This document shows positions 1 through 7,483 of a DNA stretch of 20,462 nt, piece after piece. A program made the position numbers and the translations under genes. This DNA comes from a virus. The DNA lies in IMG/VR virus record IMGVR_UViG_3300042691_047251, positions 1 to 20,462 of that record; one strand, given 5' to 3'. Position 1 is the stretch's first letter. The number at the start of each line of letters is the position of its first letter. Under the pieces are notes generated by a model that saw only the letters and a program-made list of their open reading frames with translations, ran no database searches and had not been told where the DNA came from.

Positions 1-571
1 CGCTCAAGGTGACCAGCTTGCTGCCATTCAATGCAGCGATCACTTTTTTCATGGTTGGTTGGGTTTTGTTTGAGTTGAAAAAATTCTTCAAAGCAATAGC
101 GTCTACCTTATCGTTAAGGGTAAGCGTATGACCTGCGTGGCTCAGCTTGCAACAATTTGGGTTGGCCCCAATATCGGTGATGCTTACCTCGCGCAGCTTC
201 CACTTCGTTACAGTAGGTAGCATTTGGCCGGGCAGCATCAAGGCAGGGTCTTCGCTCCACTCCATGGCTTCAAAGCCTATGCTGGCCATGTTGAAGATGT
301 TCTTCTCGTACTTGCGCGCGATCTCTGCCGCAAATTCATCTTCCATGTCAAACACCGGAGTGGCTACCAGCTTGGTACCCATGCGTTGCAAATCAGTAGC
401 AGTGCCAATGGGCAGGATAATGTCCTTCTCATTTTCACCGCGCCTGCGGGTGTGGTCATATAACATTACCGGATTCTTCAGATAGTCGCTGTAATCTCCT
501 CCGTCCGTTAGCACACGGAATCCGTAGGAGTTCACCACGCTGTCATCTGTAATTACAATCGGCTTTGCCAT
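1..571 (-). CDS. Prohead protease (HK97/Mu gpI-like), 5' part
   Basis: The reverse strand from the ATG at 571 is open to the left edge (190 codons) and begins MAKPIVITDDSVVNSYGFRV. The features fit a phage prohead maturation protease: an early His in NPVMLYDHTRRRG (about residues 33-45), a Ser in the FNMASIGFEAMEW segment (about 93-105), and the family-typical KWKLREVSITDIGANPNCC stretch (about 122-140). The protein would cleave scaffold and capsid proteins during head assembly. An in-frame Met (codon 174, position 52) starts MKKVIAALNGSKL and may begin the scaffold part, as in Mu gpI/gpZ. The gene is divergent from the terminase genes, so the capsid genes probably continue leftward. The 3' end is missing. 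The plus-strand open frames here are antisense shadows. Confidence 0.8.
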   Translation of the reverse strand, partial: MAKPIVITDDSVVNSYGFRVLTDGGDYSDYLKNPVMLYDHTRRRGENEKDIILPIGTATDLQRMGTKLVATPVFDMEDEFAAEIARKYEKNIFNMASIGFEAMEWSEDPALMLPGQMLPTVTKWKLREVSITDIGANPNCCKLSHAGHTLTLNDKVDAIALKNFFNSNKTQPTMKKVIAALNGSKLVTLS

Positions 572-616
572 TTCTTTTCCTTTTAGCAAGCGCAAATGTG
601 CATGTGTTAAAGCACC

Positions 617-624
617 TAATTTTG
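617..624 (+). promoter_or_regulatory. Candidate -7 box for the rightward head operon
   Basis: TAATTTTG matches the Bacteroidetes -7 consensus TAnnTTTG and sits about 110 bp before the small terminase start, in the divergent gap between protease and terminase. No convincing -33 TTTG box is seen at the usual distance. The assignment rests on one short motif. Confidence 0.25.
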
Positions 625-631
625 GTTTCAA

Positions 632-684
632 AAAACGGTTAGAACCTCAATTGTTGTACATACAACTGTTGTTTCAACCGTTTT
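632..684. repeat. Nested inverted repeat in the divergent late-gene gap
   Basis: AAAACGGTT (632-640) is exactly complementary to AACCGTTTT (676-684). Inside the pair is a second perfect inverted repeat, GTTGTA-CA-TACAAC (653-666). The structure lies in the only non-coding gap between the divergent protease and terminase genes. It could be the binding site of a late activator (the role of Mor/C in Mu) or a leader hairpin. The arms are seen directly; the role is inferred. Confidence 0.5.
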
Positions 685-727
685 AATGCGCAGGCGTGCG
701 CGCCCTTCTTCTGCGCACTTTTGTGGC

Positions 728-1189
728 ATGGCACGAATGAAGAAAGGACAAAGCGAAGAGGTAAGGCAACGGGGCTACGACCTCTTTATGAACACCGCTA
801 TGAGCCTGGGCGAGATAGCCGAGAGCATTGGCGTGGGCAAAGACACTGTGGGCGACTGGTGCGCGCGCTACAAATGGAAACAGAGCAAAGCCGCCAACAG
901 CATCACGCGCGAGCGCAACGTGAGCATGATGCTGGTGCAGATCAATACGCTGCTCGAAGAAATAAACGAGCGCGATAAGAAGTACCCCACCGCATCAGAG
1001 GCTGACACCATTACCAAACTCACCAACAACATTCGCGCACTCAGCAGCCGCACATCGCTGCCCGACTTCTTTAATGTGCAAACGGAGTTCTTAAAGTACC
1101 TGCACACCACCAACGACAAGCTGGCCAAGCAGGTGGCCGACTACAGTAAAGAGTTTTTGCAAACCAAAGCCCGTGAGCTGGATAACTAA
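728..1189 (+). CDS. Phage terminase small subunit (DUF1804-like)
   Basis: The protein is 153 aa and starts MARMKKGQSEEVRQRGYDLF. An N-terminal helix-turn-helix (SLGEIAESIGVGKDTVGDWC, about residues 29-48) is followed by charged helices, as in Mu-type terminase small subunits that recognise DNA for packaging. It lies directly upstream of the large subunit: its TAA ends at 1189 and the next ATG is at 1190. The frame is open back to an ATG at 686, but the extra N-terminus (Arg-rich, then SSAHFCG) looks non-coding and would overlap the inverted repeat, so the ATG at 728 is preferred. MKKGQ at 737 is another possible start. Confidence 0.75.
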   Translation: MARMKKGQSEEVRQRGYDLFMNTAMSLGEIAESIGVGKDTVGDWCARYKWKQSKAANSITRERNVSMMLVQINTLLEEINERDKKYPTASEADTITKLTNNIRALSSRTSLPDFFNVQTEFLKYLHTTNDKLAKQVADYSKEFLQTKARELDN

Positions 1190-2710
1190 ATGAGCAAGCG
1201 CGCCAAACTAGAGAAAGACTTTGAGGCTCTTGTAAAGCAAATCAAGAGCAGCACACCCGCAGAGGCAGGCGAAGACATTGCGGCCAAGAACAAACGCATT
1301 CAAAAACTATTGGCCGATCCGTTGGCCTTCTGTAAATACTATTTCCCTAAGTGGGCAAGCAGCGAGTTTGCCGATTTTCATAAAGATGCTGCCAAAGCCA
1401 TCCTCAACCATCCGGAAAAGAAAATGATACTTGCCTGGGCCATTGCCCGAAACATGAGCAAGACTACTTTCTTTCAGATGATCAGCATCTGGATGAACTG
1501 CCGTTACATTCACAAGATGGAAAAGGGCTACAGCACCGGCATCTGGATGAGCAAGACCTTTGACCAGGCTGTAAAATCATTGCGTGCCATCCGCTTGCAG
1601 TTCGAATACAACGAGCGTTTAAAGAATGATTTCGGAGTGTTTAAAACCGTGAGCACGTGGGGCGATGACATGTTCATCACCACGCAGGGCATCAGTTGGT
1701 TTCCGTTGGGCAAAGGCCAAAGCCCACGCGGTGCCAAGAATGAAGAGATCAGGCCGGACATACAAATCTGGGATGACTTTGATGATGACGAAGAATGCCT
1801 GAATGACATTCGCCTGGATAAAAGCTGGCGGTGGATGATGGATGCGTTGCTTCCTACACTTGATGTAAGTCAGAACGCTTTCATTGCCGCGCTCAATAAT
1901 ATAATAGCGCCCAAAAGCCTGATGACGCGCGTGATGGAGATTGCCGACTACACGGCCAAGATCAATTTATTAGATGATCGCGGTCAGCCACGCTGGAAAG
2001 CGCGCCACAGCTTGGACGATTGCATGTGGATGATCAGCAAGATCGGCACACTGGCAGCGCAGAAAGAGTATTTCAACAATCCGATCAGCGAGGGCAAAGT
2101 GTTTAAAGCCGAGTGGCTGCAAGATAAGAAGATGACCAGTGGATACACGGCCCTGATCGCTTACCTTGATCCTTCCTTCAAATCAAAAAAGAATGCCGAT
2201 CACAAAGCGTTGGTCTTGCTTGGCTTGAAAGAGGGCGAGTTCCACATCTTAAAAGTCTATTGTGACCGTGCCACTGTAGAAGACATGGTAGAGTGGCATT
2301 ACGAACTGGAGAAGTTTGTGAAAGGCAAGAACATGCTATGCGAGTTTTGGATGGAAGAAGTTTTCCTTCAAGACCTATTATATAAAGACTTTGCCGAAGC
2401 CGCCAAGCGCAAGGGCTGGCCAATAGGCGTGCAGGGCGACAAGCGCCAGAAGCCTGACAAGGATATGCGCATTGGTGCAATGGCCGGATACTTCGAGCGC
2501 GGACAGGTTTACTTTAATGAAGCAGAGAAAGACAACCACCACATGATTATGCTCAAGCAGCAGATCATGCTCTTTCAGCCAGGCAATACCGGCATAAAGA
2601 AAGACGGCCCCGATGCACTGGAAGGCGCACTCTTTAAGATGATGGACAAAGTGCAGATGAGCGCACCGCAAAGCTTTGGCAAACGTGCCCGTGGTAAAAA
2701 CATGTATTAG
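1190..2710 (+). CDS. Phage terminase large subunit (Mu gp28-like)
   Basis: The 506-aa packaging motor has an N-terminal ATPase and a C-terminal RNase H-like nuclease. A degenerate Walker A lies in LAWAIARNMSKTTFF (about 81-95), the Walker B is the acidic DIQIWDDFDDDEE (about 190-202), and a G..RG motif occurs at GQSPRGAK (176-183). The nuclease part begins at ALIAYLDPSF (about residue 324), whose Asp is a likely metal ligand. A late Asp in GPDALEGALFKM near the C-terminus fits the last nuclease acidic position. The length is normal for the family. It directly follows the small subunit and precedes the gp36 and portal genes, the usual Mu-like head order. Confidence 0.93.
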   Translation: MSKRAKLEKDFEALVKQIKSSTPAEAGEDIAAKNKRIQKLLADPLAFCKYYFPKWASSEFADFHKDAAKAILNHPEKKMILAWAIARNMSKTTFFQMISIWMNCRYIHKMEKGYSTGIWMSKTFDQAVKSLRAIRLQFEYNERLKNDFGVFKTVSTWGDDMFITTQGISWFPLGKGQSPRGAKNEEIRPDIQIWDDFDDDEECLNDIRLDKSWRWMMDALLPTLDVSQNAFIAALNNIIAPKSLMTRVMEIADYTAKINLLDDRGQPRWKARHSLDDCMWMISKIGTLAAQKEYFNNPISEGKVFKAEWLQDKKMTSGYTALIAYLDPSFKSKKNADHKALVLLGLKEGEFHILKVYCDRATVEDMVEWHYELEKFVKGKNMLCEFWMEEVFLQDLLYKDFAEAAKRKGWPIGVQGDKRQKPDKDMRIGAMAGYFERGQVYFNEAEKDNHHMIMLKQQIMLFQPGNTGIKKDGPDALEGALFKMMDKVQMSAPQSFGKRARGKNMY

Positions 2711-2718
2711 TATCGATT

Positions 2719-2744
2719 AACCAACAACGATCAACCAACAACGA
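2719..2744 (+). repeat. Direct repeat upstream of the gp36-like gene
   Basis: AACCAACAACGA occurs twice (2719-2730 and 2733-2744), 14 bp apart and ending 2 bp before the ATG at 2747. It fills most of the short gap after the large terminase and may be an unstructured A-rich translation leader or a recent small duplication. Confidence 0.6.
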
Positions 2745-2746
2745 CA

Positions 2747-3175
2747 ATGCCTTTTTTAACCGACTCCGACTACCTCGACCAGATCAAAGCCACACAGCTT
2801 TCGGTCATCACCGAGAACACGCTCAGCATCCGCCAGACGTGCGAGGCCAAGGCCGAGGCACAGATGCGCAGCCGACTGGCCGTGCGCTATGCGGTAGACA
2901 GCATCTTTGGCGCAACCGGAGCCAGCCGCAACAGCGAGATCATCATGTACTATATAGATATGGTACTGTACCACCTGCACAGCCGCATCAACCCGGGGCA
3001 AGTGCCGGAGCTGCGCAAAGAAAGGTATGGCGATGCGCTGGACTGGCTCAACAAAGTAGCCAGTGGCGACTACCTGCCCGACCTGCCTAAAGTGGGGGAT
3101 GCCGATGGGGACGGGGTAGATGACAAAAACGTGGTGAAATGGGGAAGTTCATCCCCACGAAACCCGTATTTCTAA
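2747..3175 (+). CDS. Mu gp36-like head protein (DUF1320-like)
   Basis: The 142-aa protein begins MPFLTDSDYLDQIKATQLSV. DUF1320/Mu gp36-like proteins share the N-terminal 'FLT..DY...I' start, a helical segment with a conserved Tyr-rich helix (here IIMYYIDMVLYHLHSR), and a tail such as RYGDALDWLNKVASGDYLPDLP. They are thought to be head-tail connector or head-completion proteins. The C-terminal tail is Asp/Gly-rich (GDADGDGVDD), looks disordered and could bind metal. It sits between the large terminase and the portal. The family call rests on the overall pattern and context rather than on any catalytic residue. Confidence 0.7.
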   Translation: MPFLTDSDYLDQIKATQLSVITENTLSIRQTCEAKAEAQMRSRLAVRYAVDSIFGATGASRNSEIIMYYIDMVLYHLHSRINPGQVPELRKERYGDALDWLNKVASGDYLPDLPKVGDADGDGVDDKNVVKWGSSSPRNPYF

Positions 3176-3205
3176 AATCGGCATGGGGATATAATTGCCC
3201 AACCC

Positions 3206-3224
3206 GTTTAACACCTGTTTAACA
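3206..3224 (+). repeat. Short direct repeat in the pre-portal leader
   Basis: GTTTAACA occurs at 3206-3213 and 3217-3224, 11 bp apart (one helical turn), in the 126-bp gap before the portal gene. It could be a regulator half-site pair. It may equally be chance in AT-rich DNA. Confidence 0.25.
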
Positions 3225-3301
3225 TCGTTCAGGTTTGATCGGGAAACGAAAAACGAAGTAGAACTCGATTAAAAAATTTAGAGCCTTTAAATCAAATAAA
3301 A

Positions 3302-5404
3302 ATGGCCAAAGAGCAAAAAGCAGGGAGAACGACAGCCGCAGGTGGTGAACCAATCGTTATTCAGGACATCAAAGTGGCCCTCTTAAACCGAGGCAACCAG
3401 ACTATCCAGACTTGGTTTAACAACCTGAAGCGCGCAGAGAGCAGCCTCTACCCGGACAGGCGTGAGATTTACAACACCTATCTCGATGCTACAGTAGACC
3501 TGCACCTTGATATGCTGATCGACAAACGGGCAAGGGCCGTGAAGACTACGCCATTCGAATGGAAGGAGCTCAGCAACGACCTGATCAAGGATAATTTTCA
3601 AAGCCCGTGGTTTATGAACTTTCTGGATATTGTTCAGAAGCGCATCTTCTTTGGCACTACCTTAATAGAGGCGCAGATCAGCAACGGCCTGATTGAAGAT
3701 GTGACTATGATACCCCGCCAGAATGTGAAGCCCGAAAAAGGGCTGATCACCAAAGACGGGTATAGCGAAAGCGGAGCCATCCATTACAATGAAGGTGTGT
3801 ATGCCGATTATGTTTTTCAGATAGGTCGCAATAATGAGCTTGGTAAGCTAGCCTACATCGTTCCCTATGTATTGATGAAGCGCCAGAACTTGGCCGACTT
3901 TAGCCGCTACAATGAAATGTATGGCATAGACCTGCGCGTGTATGAGTACGATCCGCTGAAGTCTGGTGCGCAAGATGCCATGGAAGAGTCTGCAAAAAAG
4001 TACGGCTCTGCCGCTTATATAGTAGTGCCGAAAGGAATGGGTTCGGTATTGTTCCCAAACAGCACCAACAAACAAGCCAGTGCTTTTGCATTTGATAAGC
4101 TGCATCAATTATGTGATGAAGCCATGACCGTGGGTGTGCTCGGTCAAAGTCTTACCACTGGTGGGCAAGGTGGCGGCAGCTACAGTCTGGGCCAAGTGCA
4201 TAAGAGTGTAGAGCAGGAAATTAATATGGAAGATCGGTTGATGGCTGAGTACATTATCAACTATCCATTTAAAAAACAAATTCTTTTAAAGCATGGCTAC
4301 CGCGATTTAGAAAAGCTGAAGGGCTGCTTTAAGCTACACGATGAGCTGCCAAAAGAATTAAAAGCAAAAATGTGGATTGACCTCAGTAAGAATGGGCTGG
4401 CCATTGCTGAAGAAGATTTCTACAATGAATTTGGGGTTCCCTTTCCTAATGGAAGGCCGGTAGTGGTAGCCGTCCCGACCGCAGCGTCAGGACCGCTCCC
4501 TCCGGCAAACCCAAACAAGCCTAACGATTTGCCTCCACCACCTACACCCGAAAAAAAAAAGGTAAAGCTTAACCTAAACGCTGAGCTGGCCACCTTCTAC
4601 GGGCACAAGTGCAGTCATGACAAAAGCCCGATGCGCGTAACACTCGGCTACAAGAGTGAGCTGAACGCGATCATCGACAGCATCATTCAAAAATTGAAGA
4701 GTGGTGAGCTGAAGGCGGGTGATGTAGACCCAAAACTATACAACCTCACTGCCGAAGAGCTTTGGCTAGGTGTGCAAAAAGGAATTGGCGTAAAGCTGGA
4801 AGCCGCTAGTGGCACAGAGTACGCCATGCTGAAAGCCTTGCGGACTAATGTGTATGTGTTCAGTGGGTTTAAGACCTATCAGTTTTTGAAACAAGCCAGT
4901 GAGCTGCTGGTAGATGCAGATGGTAAGGTGAAAGCCTTTAGCACCTTCCGCGATGAAGTGCTGGCACTAAATAGCCAATACAACATCGAGTACCTGCGCA
5001 CCGAATATAACTATGCTATTGCCAGCAGCCGCATGGCTGGCAAGTGGCAACAGTTTGTGGCCAACAAAGGCGCGTTGCCATTGCTGCAATACGAAACCGT
5101 GGGCGATGCACGTGTACGCGCGGCTCATGCTGCCCTGGATGGAATCATCAAACCCGTGGATGATGACTTCTGGAATCAATACCTGCCACCAAACTCCTGG
5201 AACTGTAGATGCACGGTGCGCCAACTGGCAGAAGGCACAGTGAGTGAGACCAAGCCCGAGAACTTGCCACAGCTTACCAAAATGTTTAAGACCAACACCG
5301 GCAAGAGCCAGGTAATATTCCCGCCAAGCCATCCTTACTATAATGTAGATGCAGGCGACCAGAAGAATGCAGATAAGAATTTTGGGTTAAACATTCCAGA
5401 CTAA
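3302..5404 (+). CDS. Fused portal (DUF935/gp29-like) and MuF minor head protein
   Basis: The 700-aa protein combines two functions that are separate genes (gp29 and F) in Mu. Residues about 20-400 look like a DUF935 portal, the ring through which DNA enters the head (for example LDMLIDKRARAVKTTPFEW and GQSLTTGGQGGGSYSLG). A Pro/Asn-rich linker follows (about 395-416). The C-terminal part (about 425-700) carries the MuF/SPP1 gp7 signature around DARVRAAHAALDG, DDDFWNQYLPP and SWNCRCTVRQL (about 600-640), typical of the minor head protein bound to the portal. The linker DNA ends in ten adenines (4551-4560) in frame. Slippage in either direction there would stop translation within a few codons and release a portal of about 420 residues. 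Confidence 0.88.
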   Translation: MAKEQKAGRTTAAGGEPIVIQDIKVALLNRGNQTIQTWFNNLKRAESSLYPDRREIYNTYLDATVDLHLDMLIDKRARAVKTTPFEWKELSNDLIKDNFQSPWFMNFLDIVQKRIFFGTTLIEAQISNGLIEDVTMIPRQNVKPEKGLITKDGYSESGAIHYNEGVYADYVFQIGRNNELGKLAYIVPYVLMKRQNLADFSRYNEMYGIDLRVYEYDPLKSGAQDAMEESAKKYGSAAYIVVPKGMGSVLFPNSTNKQASAFAFDKLHQLCDEAMTVGVLGQSLTTGGQGGGSYSLGQVHKSVEQEINMEDRLMAEYIINYPFKKQILLKHGYRDLEKLKGCFKLHDELPKELKAKMWIDLSKNGLAIAEEDFYNEFGVPFPNGRPVVVAVPTAASGPLPPANPNKPNDLPPPPTPEKKKVKLNLNAELATFYGHKCSHDKSPMRVTLGYKSELNAIIDSIIQKLKSGELKAGDVDPKLYNLTAEELWLGVQKGIGVKLEAASGTEYAMLKALRTNVYVFSGFKTYQFLKQASELLVDADGKVKAFSTFRDEVLALNSQYNIEYLRTEYNYAIASSRMAGKWQQFVANKGALPLLQYETVGDARVRAAHAALDGIIKPVDDDFWNQYLPPNSWNCRCTVRQLAEGTVSETKPENLPQLTKMFKTNTGKSQVIFPPSHPYYNVDAGDQKNADKNFGLNIPD
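4551..4560 (+). other. A10 homopolymer at the portal-MuF junction, possible slippage site
   Basis: Ten adenines directly follow the Pro-rich linker. In frame they read GAA AAA AAA AAG GTA AAG. One extra A in the transcript gives GGT AAA GCT TAA. One A fewer gives AGG TAA. Both alternatives stop at once, so RNA polymerase slippage could yield portal alone beside the fusion. The run and both stops are seen directly; slippage is inferred. Confidence 0.4.
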
Positions 5405-5412
5405 AAAGAAAT

Positions 5413-5458
5413 GAGTATTGAAACATGAGATAGTCCCAAGTCTCACATCTCAATACTC
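5413..5458 (+). repeat. Interrupted hairpin between portal-MuF and gpG genes
   Basis: GAGTATTGA (5413-5421) pairs with TCAATACTC (5450-5458), and the inner TGAGA (5426-5430) pairs with TCTCA (5441-5445). They are separated by a symmetrical 4-nt internal loop and a 10-nt apical loop. It fills the 71-bp gap inside the head operon. It lacks a U tract, so it is more likely an RNA processing or stability element than a terminator. A second TCTCAATAC copy follows at 5462-5470. Confidence 0.45.
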
Positions 5459-5475
5459 AAATCTCAATACAAATT

Positions 5476-5907
5476 ATGCACTACCTACAAGCCATAGCCA
5501 ACTTAGAAGCACTCAAGACGAGGCTTACTACTCTTGCCGGAAACGAGATGGTGAACGAGGCGCTGGATAACATTCGCCAGGAGAAGGACATCAACGGGCA
5601 ACCGATGAAGCCACGCAGCCCGAAGGCTAAGCGCAACCGTGGCAGAAGGTTATTGGTAGATACCGGAGAAGGTCGCAGAAGCATTCGCCAAAAGATAAGC
5701 GGCACCAAGGTAGGCTTGATTGCCAACGACTACATGGTGGCCCACAACGAAGGCGTGAATAAAACGGTGAGTGTGCGCAGCCGCAAGGGCAGAACGTTTA
5801 GCCGGAAGATGAACCTGCCGCAACGTGAGTTTACGGGCGAAAGCCGTAAGCAAACCGAGCGCATTGAAAGAGTAATTGCAAGCCAAATTTTAAAAGCTGT
5901 ATCATGA
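5476..5907 (+). CDS. Phage virion morphogenesis protein (Mu gpG-like)
   Basis: The 143-aa basic protein begins MHYLQAIANLEALKTRLTTL. It shows the family pattern of gpG/'tail S' virion morphogenesis proteins: a helical N-terminus, a GQPMKPRSPKAKR segment, LLVDTGEGRRSI, then VGLIANDYMVAHNEGVN (about 75-91) and a C-terminal NLPQREFTGES (about 113-123) matching the usual 'PqR.FlG.S' motif. The role is inferred from the family: head-tail joining or tail completion. It follows the MuF-bearing gene and overlaps the next gene by 4 bp (ATGA at 5904-5907), indicating translational coupling. Confidence 0.8.
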   Translation: MHYLQAIANLEALKTRLTTLAGNEMVNEALDNIRQEKDINGQPMKPRSPKAKRNRGRRLLVDTGEGRRSIRQKISGTKVGLIANDYMVAHNEGVNKTVSVRSRKGRTFSRKMNLPQREFTGESRKQTERIERVIASQILKAVS

Positions 5908-6275
5908 AAAATCTATTACTTGTGTGGATCGGGTTGTCACTACTTGAAGTAGTGAGGCACTGGTATATCATAAAAAGAAAAAAGAAAAGCCCCAATAAGT
6001 TGGTAAGCTTTTTGGCAAGGGCGGTTGTGGCCTTGTGCCTGGCATGGTTAGATGAACTGCCCATAACAATTACATTGCCCACCTTTGCCATTGTCAACTG
6101 GTGCATTCACGATTATGTTTTAAACCTGCTGCGCGGCATCAAACCTATCTGGTACTTGAATGAAACCGGGCCAATCGATCGCTTTCAGCGCAACTATCCA
6201 AACATGTTTGTTTGGTTTGTCTGGAAGGTTATTCTTATGATTGGTTTAGTAGGCGCTTACTTCTTTAATTTTTAA
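5904..6275 (+). CDS. Small multi-pass membrane protein in the head operon
   Basis: The 123-aa protein has hydrophobic segments near residues 1-20 (LLLVWIGLSLLEVV), 34-48 (LVSFLARAVVALCLA), 53-68 (LPITITLPTFAIVNW) and 103-121 (FVWFVWKVILMIGLVG). A basic loop (KRKKKSPNK) follows the first segment. It overlaps gpG by 4 bp and is followed after 4 bp by the gp37-like gene, so it is part of the operon. I recognise no family. A holin or a superinfection-exclusion or envelope protein are possibilities suggested only by size, topology and context. Confidence 0.75.
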   Translation: MKNLLLVWIGLSLLEVVRHWYIIKRKKKSPNKLVSFLARAVVALCLAWLDELPITITLPTFAIVNWCIHDYVLNLLRGIKPIWYLNETGPIDRFQRNYPNMFVWFVWKVILMIGLVGAYFFNF

Positions 6276-6279
6276 AAAA

Positions 6280-6771
6280 ATGGAAAAGACAATCTACGAA
6301 CAGGCCATTGTGCGCCTCACCAGTGCCGGAGCTATTGCCTACATTGAAGGAGCGGGGCAGGTGCGCCTACAGACCACCGATTGGTATGAGCAGCAGGTAG
6401 AAGATGCATTGAAAGAGAAAGACGTTCAGAGTTACCCGTTTAACTGCCCGGCAGTGTTCTTCCAGTTTACGCCCACGCGCTACGAGAAGGCCAACGGCAT
6501 GCGGCAAGAGGCTACGGGCGAGTTGATCATACACCTGGCGCAAAACAAAATAGGCAAGGATGGCAAGCAGGGCAGCGAGAGCCACACGGCATTTAAGAGT
6601 TTGCTCGATTATGCCGACTTGTTAATCAATCTTTTAAACGCCTTTAAACTGCCATGCAGCGCACGGCTTATAATGACAGGCGTAGAGCGCGACCACACCA
6701 ACAGCGGCCTCATGCACGACAAAATCACCTTTAGCTGGACAGCCCAGCGCAAACGAATAAACGTAGCATAA
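6280..6771 (+). CDS. Mu gp37-like head/tail connector protein
   Basis: The 163-aa protein begins MEKTIYEQAIVRLTSAGAIA. The pattern fits gp37/DUF1834-type or related phage proteins: an N-terminal helix, a short beta region, AVFFQFTPTRYEKANGMRQE (about 65-84), a central beta strand ELIIHLAQNK, then SLLDYADLLINLLNAFKLP and a C-terminal beta strand KITFSWTAQRKR. Such proteins act in head-tail joining in Mu-like phages. It is the last gene of the rightward operon and its stop codon abuts the bidirectional terminator. The family assignment rests on position and pattern. Confidence 0.6.
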   Translation: MEKTIYEQAIVRLTSAGAIAYIEGAGQVRLQTTDWYEQQVEDALKEKDVQSYPFNCPAVFFQFTPTRYEKANGMRQEATGELIIHLAQNKIGKDGKQGSESHTAFKSLLDYADLLINLLNAFKLPCSARLIMTGVERDHTNSGLMHDKITFSWTAQRKRINVA

Positions 6772-6799
6772 AAAAAGCCCTCAAGTTGAGGGCTTTTTT
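6771..6799. terminator. Bidirectional intrinsic terminator between convergent operons
   Basis: AGCCCTCAA-G-TTGAGGGCT flanked by A6 on the left and T6 on the right forms a perfect hairpin with a U tract in both directions. It separates the rightward head operon from the leftward operon. The TGA stop of the leftward 115-aa gene (6781-6783) lies inside the stem. Confidence 0.9.
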
Positions 6800-7128
6800 A
6801 TAATCAATTCATCAACTGTAATTGGTATGCCACCGATGGGTTTGAAGTCTACAAAAGAAAATTGCATGTTTGACTTGATCATGTCAACCTCTACAGAGAA
6901 CAAAAACTGTTGTTGATCGGTGTCGTAATCTAAATAATACTTTTCTGTTCTAACAGTCAAAGAGTTTTCATAAAGCCTTGTCACTCGTTTAACGGTTTCT
7001 TCATTAGGTTCAAAACCTTTCTTCTTTAACCGCTCAATAAGTGTTGATTCAATTTTGCCAGACACGGTTACAATCAATCTTGAGATTAACTGATCCACAT
7101 CATCATTTGTCATTTTCTTATTGCTCAT
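6781..7128 (-). CDS. Hypothetical protein, 115 aa
   Basis: The protein begins MSNKKMTNDDVDQLISRLIV. The N-terminal half is predicted helical and charged (KIESTLIERLKKKGFEPNEETVKRV). The C-terminal half alternates like beta strands (YYLDYDTDQQQFLFSVEVDM). No signal peptide, membrane segment or catalytic motif is seen. It is the last gene of the leftward operon and its stop is inside the terminator. Its start overlaps the end of the previous gene by 11 bp. It could be a small cytoplasmic phage accessory protein; no function can be given. Confidence 0.65.
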   Translation of the reverse strand: MSNKKMTNDDVDQLISRLIVTVSGKIESTLIERLKKKGFEPNEETVKRVTRLYENSLTVRTEKYYLDYDTDQQQFLFSVEVDMIKSNMQFSFVDFKPIGGIPITVDELIIKKPST

Positions 7129-7483
7129 AAAGTAGCTGGTCTAATTGTTCGCGGTAGATCTCTTCTTCTTTCTTAGGGCGTGCCAAAATCAGAATATAAA
7201 ATCTCATGTGTAGCGTGTTCTCGGCTATCTTAACGTCTTGTATCAGCATGTTCTTATTTCCTTCTTTAAAAATGTCGGCTACTGCCCTGTAATGATTTAC
7301 CCATGGCGGCAGGGAGTTGATCTCCATTTGAAATTCAAATCGCTGCATCAGTTCCGCAGGTTCGTGGGCAATGTCCGGATAGTAACCTCTGCCGAACCTT
7401 TGAAGTTCACGCATCACGTATCCCACAGAGTCGTCTCTCACGTTATGTCTCACGTCTAACATCTCACGTCTATTTACAGTCAC
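7118..7483 (-). CDS. Hypothetical protein, 121 aa
   Basis: The protein begins MTVNRREMLDVRHNVRDDSV, with a mixed alpha/beta pattern and a Glu-rich C-terminus (RPKKEEEIYREQLDQLLYEQ). No domain is recognised. Two starts are possible. The ATG at 7483 overlaps the lipoprotein gene by 14 bp. The ATG at 7462 (MLDVRHNVRDDS) gives no overlap. The start region holds three copies of ACGTGAGA on the coding strand (plus-strand TCTCACGT at 7436, 7448 and 7462). The overlap with the next gene suggests an operon. Confidence 0.6.
   Translation of the reverse strand: MTVNRREMLDVRHNVRDDSVGYVMRELQRFGRGYYPDIAHEPAELMQRFEFQMEINSLPPWVNHYRAVADIFKEGNKNMLIQDVKIAENTLHMRFYILILARPKKEEEIYREQLDQLLYEQ

Noticed and set aside
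147-485. Plus-strand open frames at the left edge
   Set aside because: They are antisense to a much better minus-strand protease frame with family motifs that runs to the window edge.
686-727. Upstream ATG at 686 for the small terminase
   Set aside because: It directly abuts the inverted repeat and would add a 14-residue Arg/Ser/Cys-rich leader unlike the family start.
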